Counted from the stretch's first letter, positions 44,468 through 53,719 are shown. The stretch is DNA of 64,000 bases from UBA1672 sp050633325 (GCA_050633325.1 JBOEGH010000004.1:62001-126000), one strand, 5' to 3'. Notes: generated by a model not told the origin, from the letters alone. Numbers and translations are program-made.

Positions 44468-45058
44468 TTAATCAACTAAACCTAAAGATTGTTCTAAACC
44501 ACCACATATCATATGGCCAAGCAGTATATGCATTTCTTGTATGCGTGCAGTACTGTTTGATGGAGCAATTATCATTTGGTCACAAAGATCTGGCATTTTT
44601 CCACCGTCACGACCTGATAGTCCAATGGTTGATATATTCTTGGATTTAGCAGTCTCTATAGCCTTGATGATGTTGGGGCTTGTTCCAGAGGTGCTAAGGG
44701 CGATTGCAACGTCACCATCATTTCCAATTGCATCGATTTGACGGGAAAACACATGGTCAAAGCCAAAATCATTTCCTGCTGCGGTAAGGGTTGATGTGTC
44801 AGTGGTTAATGCGATTGCAGCGATAGATGGTCTGTCTTTTACAAAGCGTACTGTTAGCTCTGTTGCAAGGTGTTGTGCGTCTGCGGCGCTTCCTCCGTTA
44901 CCGAAAAACATGATTTTATTACCTGAGCGTATAGTATTCACGCATATATCTAATGACTTTTGGAAATCATTTTGTAAACGTTCAGAAGCCTTTTGCGCAG
45001 TTGCGATGTGGTCGCGCATTTCTTCTTGCCAATAATCATTGATATTAAACGCAGACAT
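44468..45058 (-). CDS. gmhA: Phosphoheptose isomerase
   Basis: Converts sedoheptulose 7-phosphate to D-glycero-D-manno-heptose 7-phosphate, the first step toward ADP-heptose for LPS core. It has 196 residues with an SIS fold. The phosphate-binding MFFGNGGSAADAQHLATEL and the ALSTSGTSPNIIKAIETAK segments are intact, and the HILLGHMICGGLEQ helix carries the active-site His. It follows the lipoprotein gene at 45070 by 11 bp. The family 9 transferase at 19.3 kb is a likely user of its pathway. Confidence 0.94.
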   Translation of the reverse strand: MSAFNINDYWQEEMRDHIATAQKASERLQNDFQKSLDICVNTIRSGNKIMFFGNGGSAADAQHLATELTVRFVKDRPSIAAIALTTDTSTLTAAGNDFGFDHVFSRQIDAIGNDGDVAIALSTSGTSPNIIKAIETAKSKNISTIGLSGRDGGKMPDLCDQMIIAPSNSTARIQEMHILLGHMICGGLEQSLGLVD

Positions 45059-45069
45059 TAATTGTTTCC

Positions 45070-45711
45070 TTAATCCGTTTGTTTCTTTTTATTAGGAACG
45101 GGAACCATATTTTTGCGGTTATATTCAAGTTGATCAGGCGTAACTTGAAAGCCGATAAGAACCTTATACCTGTTTGCATGGCTTTTGTTTTTTATCGGTA
45201 TGATTTGTCTTAGCTTTTCAAAATATGTGTGTTCGTTTTCATTCGCGCCATAAGTTAAAGAGGCGGCAAATATCTCTTTGGCCATTATTTTACCGTTCGG
45301 TGCAGTCACAGCGATGAAAAACGGATAGGAAAAGAAAGGCTTGTCAGATGATTTTAATTTACCTTTTTTACCAAGCTCGCCGTTAAAAATAAGTGTTAAG
45401 TCAACAATTGCGCTTTTAGATGCCAGTTTACATGTGCTTTCTGCGCTATTTAAACTTACACGAGATATCAGATTGCTCTCATCAGGTTGATTGGGTGTTG
45501 AAAAGTCACTTAGTGAGCTTAAATCACTAACAAGTTCAACTTGAGGGCATGGGCTTGATAACAGTCGTTCTGTTTTTCCAGCAATGATATGGGTTGGAGG
45601 CAGCTCTCCTGATGCGAGGTCGCTGACGTCATCTTGCATAGTTGTAATTGTTTGGCACGCGCCAAGACCTAATAATGCAGATAATAATATTATGTTCTTT
45701 ATGTATTTCAC
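45070..45711 (-). CDS. Unknown lipoprotein, 213 residues
   Basis: Lipobox LGAC with the lipidated cysteine at 19. The mature protein has two further cysteines (SPCPQVELV and STCKLASK) and a beta-rich region ending in RYKVLIGFQVTPDQL, then a Lys-rich tail. I cannot name a family. It starts 113 bp from the divergent ispH and is followed by gmhA, so a cell-envelope role fits both its sorting signal and its neighbour. Confidence 0.78.
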   Translation of the reverse strand: MKYIKNIILLSALLGLGACQTITTMQDDVSDLASGELPPTHIIAGKTERLLSSPCPQVELVSDLSSLSDFSTPNQPDESNLISRVSLNSAESTCKLASKSAIVDLTLIFNGELGKKGKLKSSDKPFFSYPFFIAVTAPNGKIMAKEIFAASLTYGANENEHTYFEKLRQIIPIKNKSHANRYKVLIGFQVTPDQLEYNRKNMVPVPNKKKQTD

Positions 45712-45770
45712 CAGTATGAATTCCTGATTTGGGGGGTAGTATTACTATGTCTATTAAGATACTCAAGAAA

Positions 45771-45808
45771 TTGATAATAGGCAAGGGTATGGATTATTTA
45801 TAAATAAT
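45771..45808 (+). promoter_or_regulatory. Possible ispH promoter with 16-bp palindrome
   Basis: TTGATA (45771-45776) lies 18 bp before TATTTA (45795-45800), which sits in the perfect palindrome ATTATTTATAAATAAT (45793-45808). The palindrome could be an operator over the -10 region or a weak hairpin in the leader. The ispH ATG follows 15 bp later. Confidence 0.35.
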
Positions 45809-45823
45809 TCCTTATAAGAAGTC

Positions 45824-46774
45824 ATGGAAAAGAGAACGTTAAAAATTGTATTAGCAGCCCCGCGCGGCTTTTGTGCGGGGGTTGATCGTGCAATACAGAT
45901 TGTAGAACTTGCATTAGAGAAATACGGTGCTCCTGTTTATGTACGTCATGAGATAGTTCATAATAAGTTTGTCGTTGATTCTTTACGTGCTAAAGGGGCA
46001 ATTTTTGTAGAGGATCTGGGGGAGATTCCTAATGATGGTCAACCTGTTATTTTCTCTGCACATGGTGTTCCAAAGTCAGTCCCTAAGCGCGCAGAAGATA
46101 GGGGTATGTTCTATATAGATGCTACATGCCCTTTGGTTAGTAAAGTTCACAGAGAGGCCGAGCGCCACCATAAATCAGGCGATAAAGTTATCCTAATCGG
46201 CCACGGTGGTCACCCAGAAGTGATCGGCACGATGGGGCAATTGCCTGATGGCGCGGTAATATTGGTAGAGGATGTTACCGATGTTAACTCCTTGAATATA
46301 TCAGATGATATTGATTTGGCATATTGTACACAAACTACATTATCTGTTGATGATACTGCGGATGTAGTTGCGGCGTTACAAAAGCGTTTTCCACATATAA
46401 AAGGCCCACGTAAAGAAGATATCTGCTATGCTACTACTAACAGGCAGGCGGCTATGAAGGCAATTGCTCCGGTTAGTGATGCAGTTATGGTTTTGGGGGC
46501 GCCTAATTCATCAAATTCAAACAGGTTGGTTGAGGTTGCTGCGCTTAATGGTTGTCCAAAATCTATGCTGGTTCAACGTGTTGATGAAGTGGATTGGTCT
46601 TGGTTAGACGGCGTTAATACACTGGGGCTTAGCGCAGGGGCATCTGCACCGGAAAATTTAGTGGATGAAGTTATTGAAAAGGCGCGAACCTATTTTAACG
46701 TCACTTTGGAAGAAGTATCAATTACCCAAGAGAATGTTCATTTTAAAGTACCCAGAATATTAACAACGGCATAA
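45824..46774 (+). CDS. ispH: 4-Hydroxy-3-methylbut-2-enyl diphosphate reductase
   Basis: Iron-sulfur enzyme, last step of the MEP pathway, giving IPP and DMAPP for the prenyl synthases encoded in this window. It has 316 residues. The three cluster cysteines are in RGFCAGVDRAI (C17), IDATCPLVSKVH and EDICYATTNRQ; the HGGHPEVIGTMGQ segment and the SAGASAPENLV substrate loop are present. It heads an ispH, P-loop protein, rnhA unit. Confidence 0.98.
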   Translation: MEKRTLKIVLAAPRGFCAGVDRAIQIVELALEKYGAPVYVRHEIVHNKFVVDSLRAKGAIFVEDLGEIPNDGQPVIFSAHGVPKSVPKRAEDRGMFYIDATCPLVSKVHREAERHHKSGDKVILIGHGGHPEVIGTMGQLPDGAVILVEDVTDVNSLNISDDIDLAYCTQTTLSVDDTADVVAALQKRFPHIKGPRKEDICYATTNRQAAMKAIAPVSDAVMVLGAPNSSNSNRLVEVAALNGCPKSMLVQRVDEVDWSWLDGVNTLGLSAGASAPENLVDEVIEKARTYFNVTLEEVSITQENVHFKVPRILTTA

Positions 46775-46777
46775 ATC

Positions 46778-47533
46778 ATGAAAATAACATCAAGAGATTT
46801 TTTAAATTCTCCAAATAAATCTATCACTCTTCTGGGAATGTCAGGGGCAGGAAAAACGCATATATCTTGCCAGTTAGAAGATTGGGGATGGCACAACTAT
46901 TCTTGTGATTATGTTATCGGCGATAAATATTTGAAGGATGAGTTGTCCGATATAGGTTTGGTAACCGCAGATGATATAGGCGCATTATCAGTGTATTTAG
47001 GCAAGTTAGGTGATGAAAGTCTTGGTGGTTTTGGCTTGGAATTGTTTAAAGAAAGGCAAAAGTCATATTATGATGCGGAGATTGCTGCTCTTGAAGATAT
47101 GGGAAGAGTTATGGATAGTGTCGATGGTGACTTTATTCACGATTCTACCGGCAGCCTTTGTGAGGTTGAGGACGAGCAACTGATGCAGAAGATAGGTGAG
47201 CAGACTTTATTTGTTTATTTGAAAACTGATAAACAAGAAGAAGAGGTTGTGTTGCAGCGTGCGCGCGAATACCCAAAACCATTATTTTTCCCTCCAGAGT
47301 TTTTGGCAACTAAACTAGATGAGTTTTTGCGTGAGTTTAATATAAATGGCGTAGAGGATATTGTGCCTGATGATTTTTCCCGTTGGGTTTTTCCTATATT
47401 ATTTGAAGCACGAAAGCCAAAATACCAAAGGTTGGCAGACTTATATGGTGTTACTATTAATGCTTCTGAGTTTAAGAATCTTAAATCATCCGATGAATTT
47501 ATTAAAATTATAGCAAATGCTTTGGAGAAGTAA
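46778..47533 (+). CDS. P-loop kinase-like protein
   Basis: A 251-residue protein with a Walker A motif GMSGAGKT at 20-27 in a nucleoside/shikimate-kinase-like context (ITLLGMSGAGKTHISCQLEDWGWHNYSCD). A DFIHDSTGSL strand is a candidate Walker B or substrate region, and VYLKTDKQEEEVVLQRAREYPKPL resembles the LID region of shikimate kinases. No full kinase signature follows, so the substrate is open. It starts 3 bp after ispH and its last base is the first of rnhA. In many alphaproteobacteria homoserine kinase thrB holds this place; this gene is not related to it. Confidence 0.75.
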   Translation: MKITSRDFLNSPNKSITLLGMSGAGKTHISCQLEDWGWHNYSCDYVIGDKYLKDELSDIGLVTADDIGALSVYLGKLGDESLGGFGLELFKERQKSYYDAEIAALEDMGRVMDSVDGDFIHDSTGSLCEVEDEQLMQKIGEQTLFVYLKTDKQEEEVVLQRAREYPKPLFFPPEFLATKLDEFLREFNINGVEDIVPDDFSRWVFPILFEARKPKYQRLADLYGVTINASEFKNLKSSDEFIKIIANALEK

Positions 47534-47967
47534 TGGCGGTTCCTGTAATTATTTACACTGATGGTGCATGTAGCGGCAATCCTGGCCCCGGAGGATGGGG
47601 TGTCTTGATGCGTTCTGGTGAGCACAAAAAGGAACTATGTGGTGGTGAAGCGGAGACCACTAATAATCGTATGGAGATGATGGCCGTAATAGAAGCACTA
47701 GGAGCATTAAAGAAAAAATCTGATGTAAAGCTTTATACAGATAGTAAATATGTGCTTCAGGGGGTTACTGAATGGATGGATGGTTGGAAGGCTAAGAACT
47801 GGAAGACTGCCTCTAAGAAACCTGTGAAAAATAAAGATTTGTGGCAACGAATCGATGAACTGGTGTGCGCACATAAGGTTGAGTTGATATGGGTCAAAGG
47901 ACATGCAGGCGATCCCGGTAATGAACGTGCGGATGAGCTTGCAAGGCAAGGTATACCAACGAAATAA
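47533..47967 (+). CDS. rnhA: Ribonuclease HI
   Basis: Cleaves RNA in RNA-DNA hybrids. It has 144 residues with the four acidic metal ligands D10, E48, D70 and D134 at the same numbers as in the E. coli enzyme. YTDGACSGNPGPGGWG and the basic handle KAKNWKTASKKPVKN are present. It overlaps the preceding gene by 1 bp, so translation is coupled. Confidence 0.98.
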   Translation: MAVPVIIYTDGACSGNPGPGGWGVLMRSGEHKKELCGGEAETTNNRMEMMAVIEALGALKKKSDVKLYTDSKYVLQGVTEWMDGWKAKNWKTASKKPVKNKDLWQRIDELVCAHKVELIWVKGHAGDPGNERADELARQGIPTK

Positions 47968-48104
47968 TGGCTTGTTGGTGGTATTTAACCCACAGGCTAT
48001 AACCTCTAAATCACCAAAATTAAGATTCTGTTAAATAATAGATTACATGCTGAATGTATCGAAGGTCATTTCTTGACCATCAAACATTTAAGGAGTTAAG
48101 GTCT

Positions 48105-48524
48105 ATGTTTAATAAAGAAACAGATAATATTACTCTTCCTCATGCAGAAAGGGTGATTGTGTCACCAGAAAAATGGGATATATATACGCGTTTTATGGGA
48201 CATATGCGTCATGTACCGGTGAGTAGGATGGAGATAAAGGTCCTGTCTTCCATACAATTTACTTCAGATATAATGGATGCCAGTGACGCACATACGGCAA
48301 AAGCATTGATAGAAATGGGGTTACGTGCGCCACGTATGGCTTTTCCAATAGAGTTTTTAGATTATATGGACAGGTCTATGATGCGACGTGGTTGGGATAT
48401 AGGTGCTCCTACTAAAGGAATGATAGACCAATATGATCAATGGATAGAGAAAAGAGATGTTCTAAATATAACATCATTCCGACATGTGCATAGCATCGTC
48501 GAAGAAGACCTTTTGAGTGTCTAA
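48105..48524 (+). CDS. Unknown 139-residue protein
   Basis: No signal peptide, membrane helix or known motif. Helical, rich in Met and charged residues. I chose ATG 48105 because AAGGAG stands about 10-15 bases upstream with a second AAGG nearer; an ATG at 48054 is in frame but lacks a site. It sits between rnhA and the convergent phospholipase-like gene. Function unknown. Confidence 0.6.
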   Translation: MFNKETDNITLPHAERVIVSPEKWDIYTRFMGHMRHVPVSRMEIKVLSSIQFTSDIMDASDAHTAKALIEMGLRAPRMAFPIEFLDYMDRSMMRRGWDIGAPTKGMIDQYDQWIEKRDVLNITSFRHVHSIVEEDLLSV

Positions 48525-48547
48525 TCGTTTATATTATGAAGCAGGTT

Positions 48548-49171
48548 TTATGGCTGATAAAATGTTCTGATATTATTTGAACATACTTCAGAGTTACTAA
48601 TCATTTTGCAACCGTTTTCACAAGATGATGACCTAAAGAACAAAACTATCTTTTGTTCTAATGTTGATAATTCGAATAGGTGTCTTCCCCTAAGTATATT
48701 GTATGCAAGTTCTTGGTCACAAGAACAATCGTACATACCCTTTTTCCTGTAACATAAGTCATGAGCACGACATGCATTATCTAACGGATCAACAGCCACT
48801 GGATTTTCGTTAGGGTTAGGGTATCCAGCGCCGCACCAGTTACCACATTTTGGTTGACTTTTTGTTGAGCTAATAGTACTTGAAATCGCCTTAATCAAAT
48901 GATTTGTGTCCGCCATTCCTATTAGGGTAGTAGCATACTCAATGCTTCCGCCTCCCATAACCTTTATAATATTGGTGGTGTTTTTTTCTTCGTTTGCTGG
49001 TTTGGTGTTTTTCCATATTTCTATATCATTGGGTGCGAGGCATGCTCCACCGACAACAGGATGAAATTTCTCTGCGTATTCACCACTTTTGTCGGATGAA
49101 TGCATTGCGTTTGTTGTTACGCATCCTGTAAGTGAGATGAATAATAGAGCTATTGTTAATTTTTTAAGCAT
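48548..49171 (-). CDS. Lipoprotein with phospholipase A2-like domain
   Basis: A 207-residue lipoprotein: lipobox LTGC with the lipidated cysteine at 17, then about 90 linker residues. A compact domain at 109-160 has the phospholipase A2 layout: a calcium-loop-like CGNWCGAGYP (109-118), the catalytic box DNACRAHDLCY (131-141) with H137 and D138, and a partner Asp in YDCSCDQEL (D152). Eight or more cysteines suggest disulfides. It probably acts on phospholipids at the outer membrane or outside, or binds them. The small membrane protein gene lies 9 bp upstream on the same strand. Confidence 0.75.
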   Translation of the reverse strand: MLKKLTIALLFISLTGCVTTNAMHSSDKSGEYAEKFHPVVGGACLAPNDIEIWKNTKPANEEKNTTNIIKVMGGGSIEYATTLIGMADTNHLIKAISSTISSTKSQPKCGNWCGAGYPNPNENPVAVDPLDNACRAHDLCYRKKGMYDCSCDQELAYNILRGRHLFELSTLEQKIVLFFRSSSCENGCKMISNSEVCSNNIRTFYQP

Positions 49172-49180
49172 ATGTGAAAT

Positions 49181-49585
49181 TTATCCTTCAGAGTTATATG
49201 GATGCTTGTTGTGCCTTATCCAAAATAAAATTCCCATAAATATTATAGAAAAAATGTGAATGATTGTTATTATTGCATAACGATCGTCAAAGTACATACC
49301 GTTGAAGAACAAGTCGATAGGTAATGAAGCTTCGTTTTTATCTGTTTTGCTATTTTTAATTGCTGAAAGTAGTGTGTATGCATTGTATTTTGCCCTCCAA
49401 TTTATTGCAGAAAAGGAAAGGTAGGATATTATAAGTATTGAATATTCTATTTTCCCTATATCGGCTTTTCTAATAGCATATGATGCAACTATAATCGCTA
49501 GGTGAATGCTTACAAAAAATTCCCATAGGGTGTTTATTTGATCACCTACCATTATATAGTATTCTAGTTTTTCAGAAGTATTCAT
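49181..49585 (-). CDS. Small membrane protein paired with the phospholipase-like gene
   Basis: A 134-residue inner-membrane protein with an amphipathic start and three or four helices (about 20-38, 47-63, 100-122). No signature motif. It is the upstream partner of the phospholipase A2-like lipoprotein, 9 bp before it, so the two are co-expressed. A role as anchor, helper or self-protection protein is possible, but nothing in the sequence proves it. Confidence 0.65.
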   Translation of the reverse strand: MNTSEKLEYYIMVGDQINTLWEFFVSIHLAIIVASYAIRKADIGKIEYSILIISYLSFSAINWRAKYNAYTLLSAIKNSKTDKNEASLPIDLFFNGMYFDDRYAIITIIHIFSIIFMGILFWIRHNKHPYNSEG

Positions 49586-49678
49586 GTCGCATAATCACGT
49601 ATTGTATAAATTTTATTCTTTTGTATATATAAACGTTATTTATGTCCACCCTTGGGTTGTATTTATTTTATATGTTTG

Positions 49679-51643
49679 TTAATCGTTCAGATTAGAGAAA
49701 TCTCCACCAGTTCTGTTCTTTGAATTGTTATGCGGTACGTGGTTTGGTAAAATTCGATCCAAAAGCCCTGATATGCCATCGATTTTGTTTTCTTCTATAC
49801 CTAAGGAGGCGGGCGCGTTGCGTTTGTTATTACCGTAACTCATAATATCACGCCATATTTCAGCAGGTAAATTGCCGCCTGTGATTCGTCTCATTGGACT
49901 GTTATCATCGTTACCAAGCCACACAACAGAAACCATTTTGTTTGTGTATCCTGCGAACCAAGCATCTCTATTATTTTGTGATGTACCGGTTTTACCGGAT
50001 GCATTAAATGGTAATTTTGCACGTTTTCCTGTGCCTTCATTTATAACCGTTTCCATCATCTTTGAGATATTTATAATGTGTTTTGGTCGCACAACGGATT
50101 GATATGATTTTGGCGACGATCTTTTATATAATACTCGTCCTTCGCTGTTTGTGATTTTTGTAATGGCGTATGGGAATATGCGATAACCGCCGTTTGCCAT
50201 CGTTGCATAACCAGTCGCCATTTCAAGCATGGAAACCCCTGAACTGCCGAGGGTTAAGCTCAAGTCTCTTTCTAAGTTAGATGATATACCAAGTTTTTTT
50301 GCAGTGTTTATTATGTTCGATATCCCTACATCTTGGGCAAGGCGTACTGTCGCTGTGTTCATGGATTTAGCTAGAGCCATTTCCATAGTAACATCGCCGT
50401 AATATTTATTTGCGAAGTTCTTAGGGCGATACGTTCCGTGTTTGATTGGTGCATCTAGAATATTATTATAAGGTTTCCAACCATTTTCAAGCGCACTCAG
50501 GTAAACAAAAGGTTTGAATGCCGATCCGGGTGGGCGTTTTGCCATTGTTGTTCTGTTGAACTGGCTTCTACTATAGTCGTATCCACCAACCATGGCCAAA
50601 ACAGCACCATCGGGGCTGAGTGATAATACTGCACCTTGTGATACGAACTGTAATTCTTCCGTGTTATCTATTGCCTTTATAAGGCTGTTATAGGCATGCT
50701 CTTGGATTCTCTCATCAAGGGTTGTCTCAATGACAAGGTCCATACCGGAATTGCCAATTATGTTATCAATTTCTTCAATGACCCAATCGGTGAAATATCG
50801 GGTGTTCTTGCCACTTTTGGTTTTTTTATGCGGTAAAGATATTGATAGGGCTGATTCTGTTAAGTCTGCTTGTGTTATGTATCCTGCATCTTTCATGGCA
50901 TCTAGTACTATATCAGAACGTGATATCGCTAAATCCACATTGTTGTGAGGAGAGTATCTGGATGGGGCTTTTAATAATCCTGCTATTATTGCAGCTTCTC
51001 TTAAATTTACCTCTTTTGCCGATTTACCAAAATAAAGACGCGCAGCAGCATCAACACCATAAGTTCCTGATCCTAAATAAACACGGTTCATATATGCGCT
51101 TAGTATTTGATCTTTGCTTAATTCGCTTTCCAGCCATATTGCAAGGACGGCCTCTTTTATTTTACGGGCTAGCTTTCTATCGTGAGTTAGGAACAAGTTC
51201 TTGGCGAGCTGTTGGGTTATTGTTGATCCGCCCTGCACAAAGCGTCCTTTACTTATGTTTATAAGCATGGCGCGAGATATGCCTAAAATATCTATTCCAG
51301 GGTGAGTGTAAAATCGACGGTCTTCGGTTGCCAGAATGGCATGTATAAGATGTTCTGGTATTTCATCGGTGTGTATGTTCTTGCCTTTGCTTTCACCATA
51401 GCGGGCGAGGGTAGAACCATTAGATGATTTTACTATAATTGATGCTCGACGTTCAAATGTCGCTGTTTTTGTAACGTCAGGAAGGTCTTTCGCATACCAT
51501 AGGATAATACCGGTTAAAAATATTATTCCCCAGACTCCTAATACCAACACCCATTTAAAAAGCCTCATTATTAAGGATGGCTTTTTTGTTTTTTTTACAG
51601 CCTTCTTTTTAGGTTTTGTGGGTTTCTTTTTTGGTTTTGGCAT
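49679..51643 (-). CDS. Class A penicillin-binding protein (PBP1A-like)
   Basis: Bifunctional peptidoglycan glycosyltransferase and transpeptidase, 654 residues. It has a Lys/Pro-rich cytoplasmic tail (1-28), a membrane anchor (29-50) and a GT51 domain with the catalytic ATEDRRFYTHPGID and GGSTITQQLAKN. The transpeptidase carries SxxK in GSAFKPFVY, SxN in KSMNTATV and KTG in ASGKTGTSQNN. The C-terminus is short. I chose ATG 51643, 8 bp after the stop of the preceding acetyltransferase, consistent with coupling; a TTG at 51661 is in frame. Confidence 0.95.
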   Translation of the reverse strand: MPKPKKKPTKPKKKAVKKTKKPSLIMRLFKWVLVLGVWGIIFLTGIILWYAKDLPDVTKTATFERRASIIVKSSNGSTLARYGESKGKNIHTDEIPEHLIHAILATEDRRFYTHPGIDILGISRAMLINISKGRFVQGGSTITQQLAKNLFLTHDRKLARKIKEAVLAIWLESELSKDQILSAYMNRVYLGSGTYGVDAAARLYFGKSAKEVNLREAAIIAGLLKAPSRYSPHNNVDLAISRSDIVLDAMKDAGYITQADLTESALSISLPHKKTKSGKNTRYFTDWVIEEIDNIIGNSGMDLVIETTLDERIQEHAYNSLIKAIDNTEELQFVSQGAVLSLSPDGAVLAMVGGYDYSRSQFNRTTMAKRPPGSAFKPFVYLSALENGWKPYNNILDAPIKHGTYRPKNFANKYYGDVTMEMALAKSMNTATVRLAQDVGISNIINTAKKLGISSNLERDLSLTLGSSGVSMLEMATGYATMANGGYRIFPYAITKITNSEGRVLYKRSSPKSYQSVVRPKHIINISKMMETVINEGTGKRAKLPFNASGKTGTSQNNRDAWFAGYTNKMVSVVWLGNDDNSPMRRITGGNLPAEIWRDIMSYGNNKRNAPASLGIEENKIDGISGLLDRILPNHVPHNNSKNRTGGDFSNLND

Positions 51644-51651
51644 AGCTGTTA

Positions 51652-52185
51652 TCAGGTGCAATCAAGCCAGTAGCGGTTTCTTTTGGGGAATTTATCAGTT
51701 GCGGGCAGGGTATCTTCAAATTCTGCGCCACAAAATTTAATAATTTTATTGCCCGCAATATCATCAGGTGAAATTGTTATAAGAGCGCGTTCAATACCAA
51801 TGTAAGAAATATAAGGTATTGCTTTTTGCAGTAGTTTTTTACCAAAACCTTTGCCGCGCATGGATGGACGAATTATGAAGTTTAAGTGACCACCCCATTT
51901 TTCTAAATGCCAATTAAGCCTATGGCGAATATTGAGTGTTCCTATAAATTCGTTTTCTTTCATTAACCACAATACAGTTTCTGAAACTGGCTCTACCCAA
52001 TCCTCATAAGGCTTGTGAAGGTTCTTTTTTCCTTCATTTATCTTAGATATGAAGTCTTCAAAATTATTATCAATTTCTTGAATATCCAAAAAGGTGTATC
52101 TGCCTTCTTCTTGAAATTCACGTAAAGCCTGAATATAGCTTTCTTTGTGTTCTACACTTGGTTTTTCTAATTTTGCAGCTGACAT
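51652..52185 (-). CDS. GNAT-family acetyltransferase
   Basis: A 177-residue acetyltransferase of the GNAT fold. Motif A is RPSMRGKGFGKKLLQKAI; WLMKENEFIGTLNIRHRLN gives the central strands. The N-terminal half (EEGRYTFLDIQEIDNNFEDFI) resembles acetyltransferases of small molecules or peptides. The substrate is unknown. It lies directly upstream of the PBP1A-like gene and probably shares its transcript. Confidence 0.85.
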   Translation of the reverse strand: MSAAKLEKPSVEHKESYIQALREFQEEGRYTFLDIQEIDNNFEDFISKINEGKKNLHKPYEDWVEPVSETVLWLMKENEFIGTLNIRHRLNWHLEKWGGHLNFIIRPSMRGKGFGKKLLQKAIPYISYIGIERALITISPDDIAGNKIIKFCGAEFEDTLPATDKFPKRNRYWLDCT

Positions 52186-52268
52186 ATCTTAATAATTAGT
52201 TGTTAATGTTGGTCGTATTTATATTTTATTTTATAAGCAATTACAAACGTTTCAATGTGTATTATTGG

Positions 52269-53675
52269 TTAAACCATCATCAAGGCGGCTAGCCCTAAAA
52301 ATGATAAGAAACCAATAACATCTGTTATAGTTGTTAATAGTACAGTTGATGACACTGCGGGGTCGCTTCCTATGCGATGCAGGAATAGGGGGATACCTGC
52401 CCCGAACAGTCCTGCCACTATTAGATTTATGATCATTGCCAAAGCAATAACAATTCCTAATATTGGTAATTGAAACCATAGGGCGGCTAAAAAACCGGTT
52501 ATAACGGCAAATAATACACCGTTTAGCAGACCCACCAGAGTCTCCTTCCAGATTACTCGCAATGTATTTGTTTCTGATATCTCATGTGTGGCAATGGCTC
52601 GTACAGCAACGGTTAAAGCTTGTGTGCCTGCATTCCCTCCCATAGAGGCAACTATAGGCATTAAAACGGCAAGTGCTACTATTTGTTCAATCGTTGCGCC
52701 GAAAAATGAAATTACAATAGATGCAAGTATGGCAGTAAGTAAATTTACAAATAGCCATTTAAACCTTGTGTTGGCTGTTGCTATAACTGCTCTGTATAAA
52801 TCGCCGTGATCAACACCTGCCATTCGAAGTAAGTCTTCCTGTGCTTCTTCGTCGATAACGTCAATGATATCATCAATAGTGATCATACCAATTAGGCGGC
52901 CATCATTATCAATAACCGGTGCAGATACTATATTATCGCGACGGAACATGTGTGCGACTTCTTCTTGATCCATTTCCGCGGGGATGGCATTTGTTCCTTC
53001 GATTTGCAGGTTGCTTATCTTTTCCTCTCTGTCTGAGCGAACTAATAGGCAAAGAGGTATAGATCCAGTTAGGTGATGAGATGGGTTTATAATAAATAAG
53101 TCAAAAAAATCATCGGGTAGGGATTTTGTTGAAGTACGCAGATAGTCTATAGTTTTACCAACTGTCCAGAATTCCGGTATAGCAACCAGTTCACGGCGCA
53201 TGAGGCGTCCGGCGCTGTCTTCAGGAAAGCTAAGGCCTTCTTTTAATGCCAGCCTATCTTTAGTTGATAGCCTGTTTATGACCTCTTGTTGGATGTCTGG
53301 CGATAATGTCTCCACCAGTAATAACGCGTCGTCACTCTCTAATTGAGATATTATATCTACGACGCTTGCCGTAGGCATTGTTTCCAATGCAGATCGGCTT
53401 AGCTCTTGGTCTAGTTCCGAGAATATTTGCGGATCTAGTGCTTCACCATACATTGACAGAAGTTCTTGGCGGTCTTCTTCTTTGATTTTTGAAATAAGCT
53501 CTGCCGCATCTGCTGGGCTTAACTCTTCTAGTGCGGCGTAAACGGTGTCTGAATCTTGTGATCTGGCGGCGTCAAGTATCTCCCTAATATCTTCATCAGG
53601 TAGATATGTGCTCACCTCTTCCGAAGGCGTGTTGTTGCCTCTTGTGGAATCGTGCTCTGCGTCTAATGATTTCAT
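52269..53675 (-). CDS. mgtE: Magnesium transporter MgtE
   Basis: Homodimeric Mg2+ channel of the inner membrane, 468 residues. It has the N-terminal MgtE superhelical domain (about 30-150), two CBS domains (about 150-275, with VAPVIDNDGRLIGMITIDDI-type pattern) and five C-terminal membrane helices. Cytosolic Mg2+ on the N and CBS domains closes the pore. ATG 53675 has AAGAAGG at the right distance; a TTG two codons upstream is in frame. The 90-bp leader is too short for a known Mg2+ riboswitch. Confidence 0.95.
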   Translation of the reverse strand: MKSLDAEHDSTRGNNTPSEEVSTYLPDEDIREILDAARSQDSDTVYAALEELSPADAAELISKIKEEDRQELLSMYGEALDPQIFSELDQELSRSALETMPTASVVDIISQLESDDALLLVETLSPDIQQEVINRLSTKDRLALKEGLSFPEDSAGRLMRRELVAIPEFWTVGKTIDYLRTSTKSLPDDFFDLFIINPSHHLTGSIPLCLLVRSDREEKISNLQIEGTNAIPAEMDQEEVAHMFRRDNIVSAPVIDNDGRLIGMITIDDIIDVIDEEAQEDLLRMAGVDHGDLYRAVIATANTRFKWLFVNLLTAILASIVISFFGATIEQIVALAVLMPIVASMGGNAGTQALTVAVRAIATHEISETNTLRVIWKETLVGLLNGVLFAVITGFLAALWFQLPILGIVIALAMIINLIVAGLFGAGIPLFLHRIGSDPAVSSTVLLTTITDVIGFLSFLGLAALMMV

Positions 53676-53719
53676 GCGCAAGGCCTTCTTATTGTGCTTT
53701 TACCACAAAAGTAAGTATA

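Noticed and set aside
47215..47625. Minus-strand frame spanning the P-loop gene and rnhA
   Set aside because: It crosses two well-supported coupled genes and has no start signal.
48073..48090. Short inverted repeat GGTCA/TGACC as a terminator
   Set aside because: A 5-bp stem with no T run, directly before a ribosome-binding site; likely chance.
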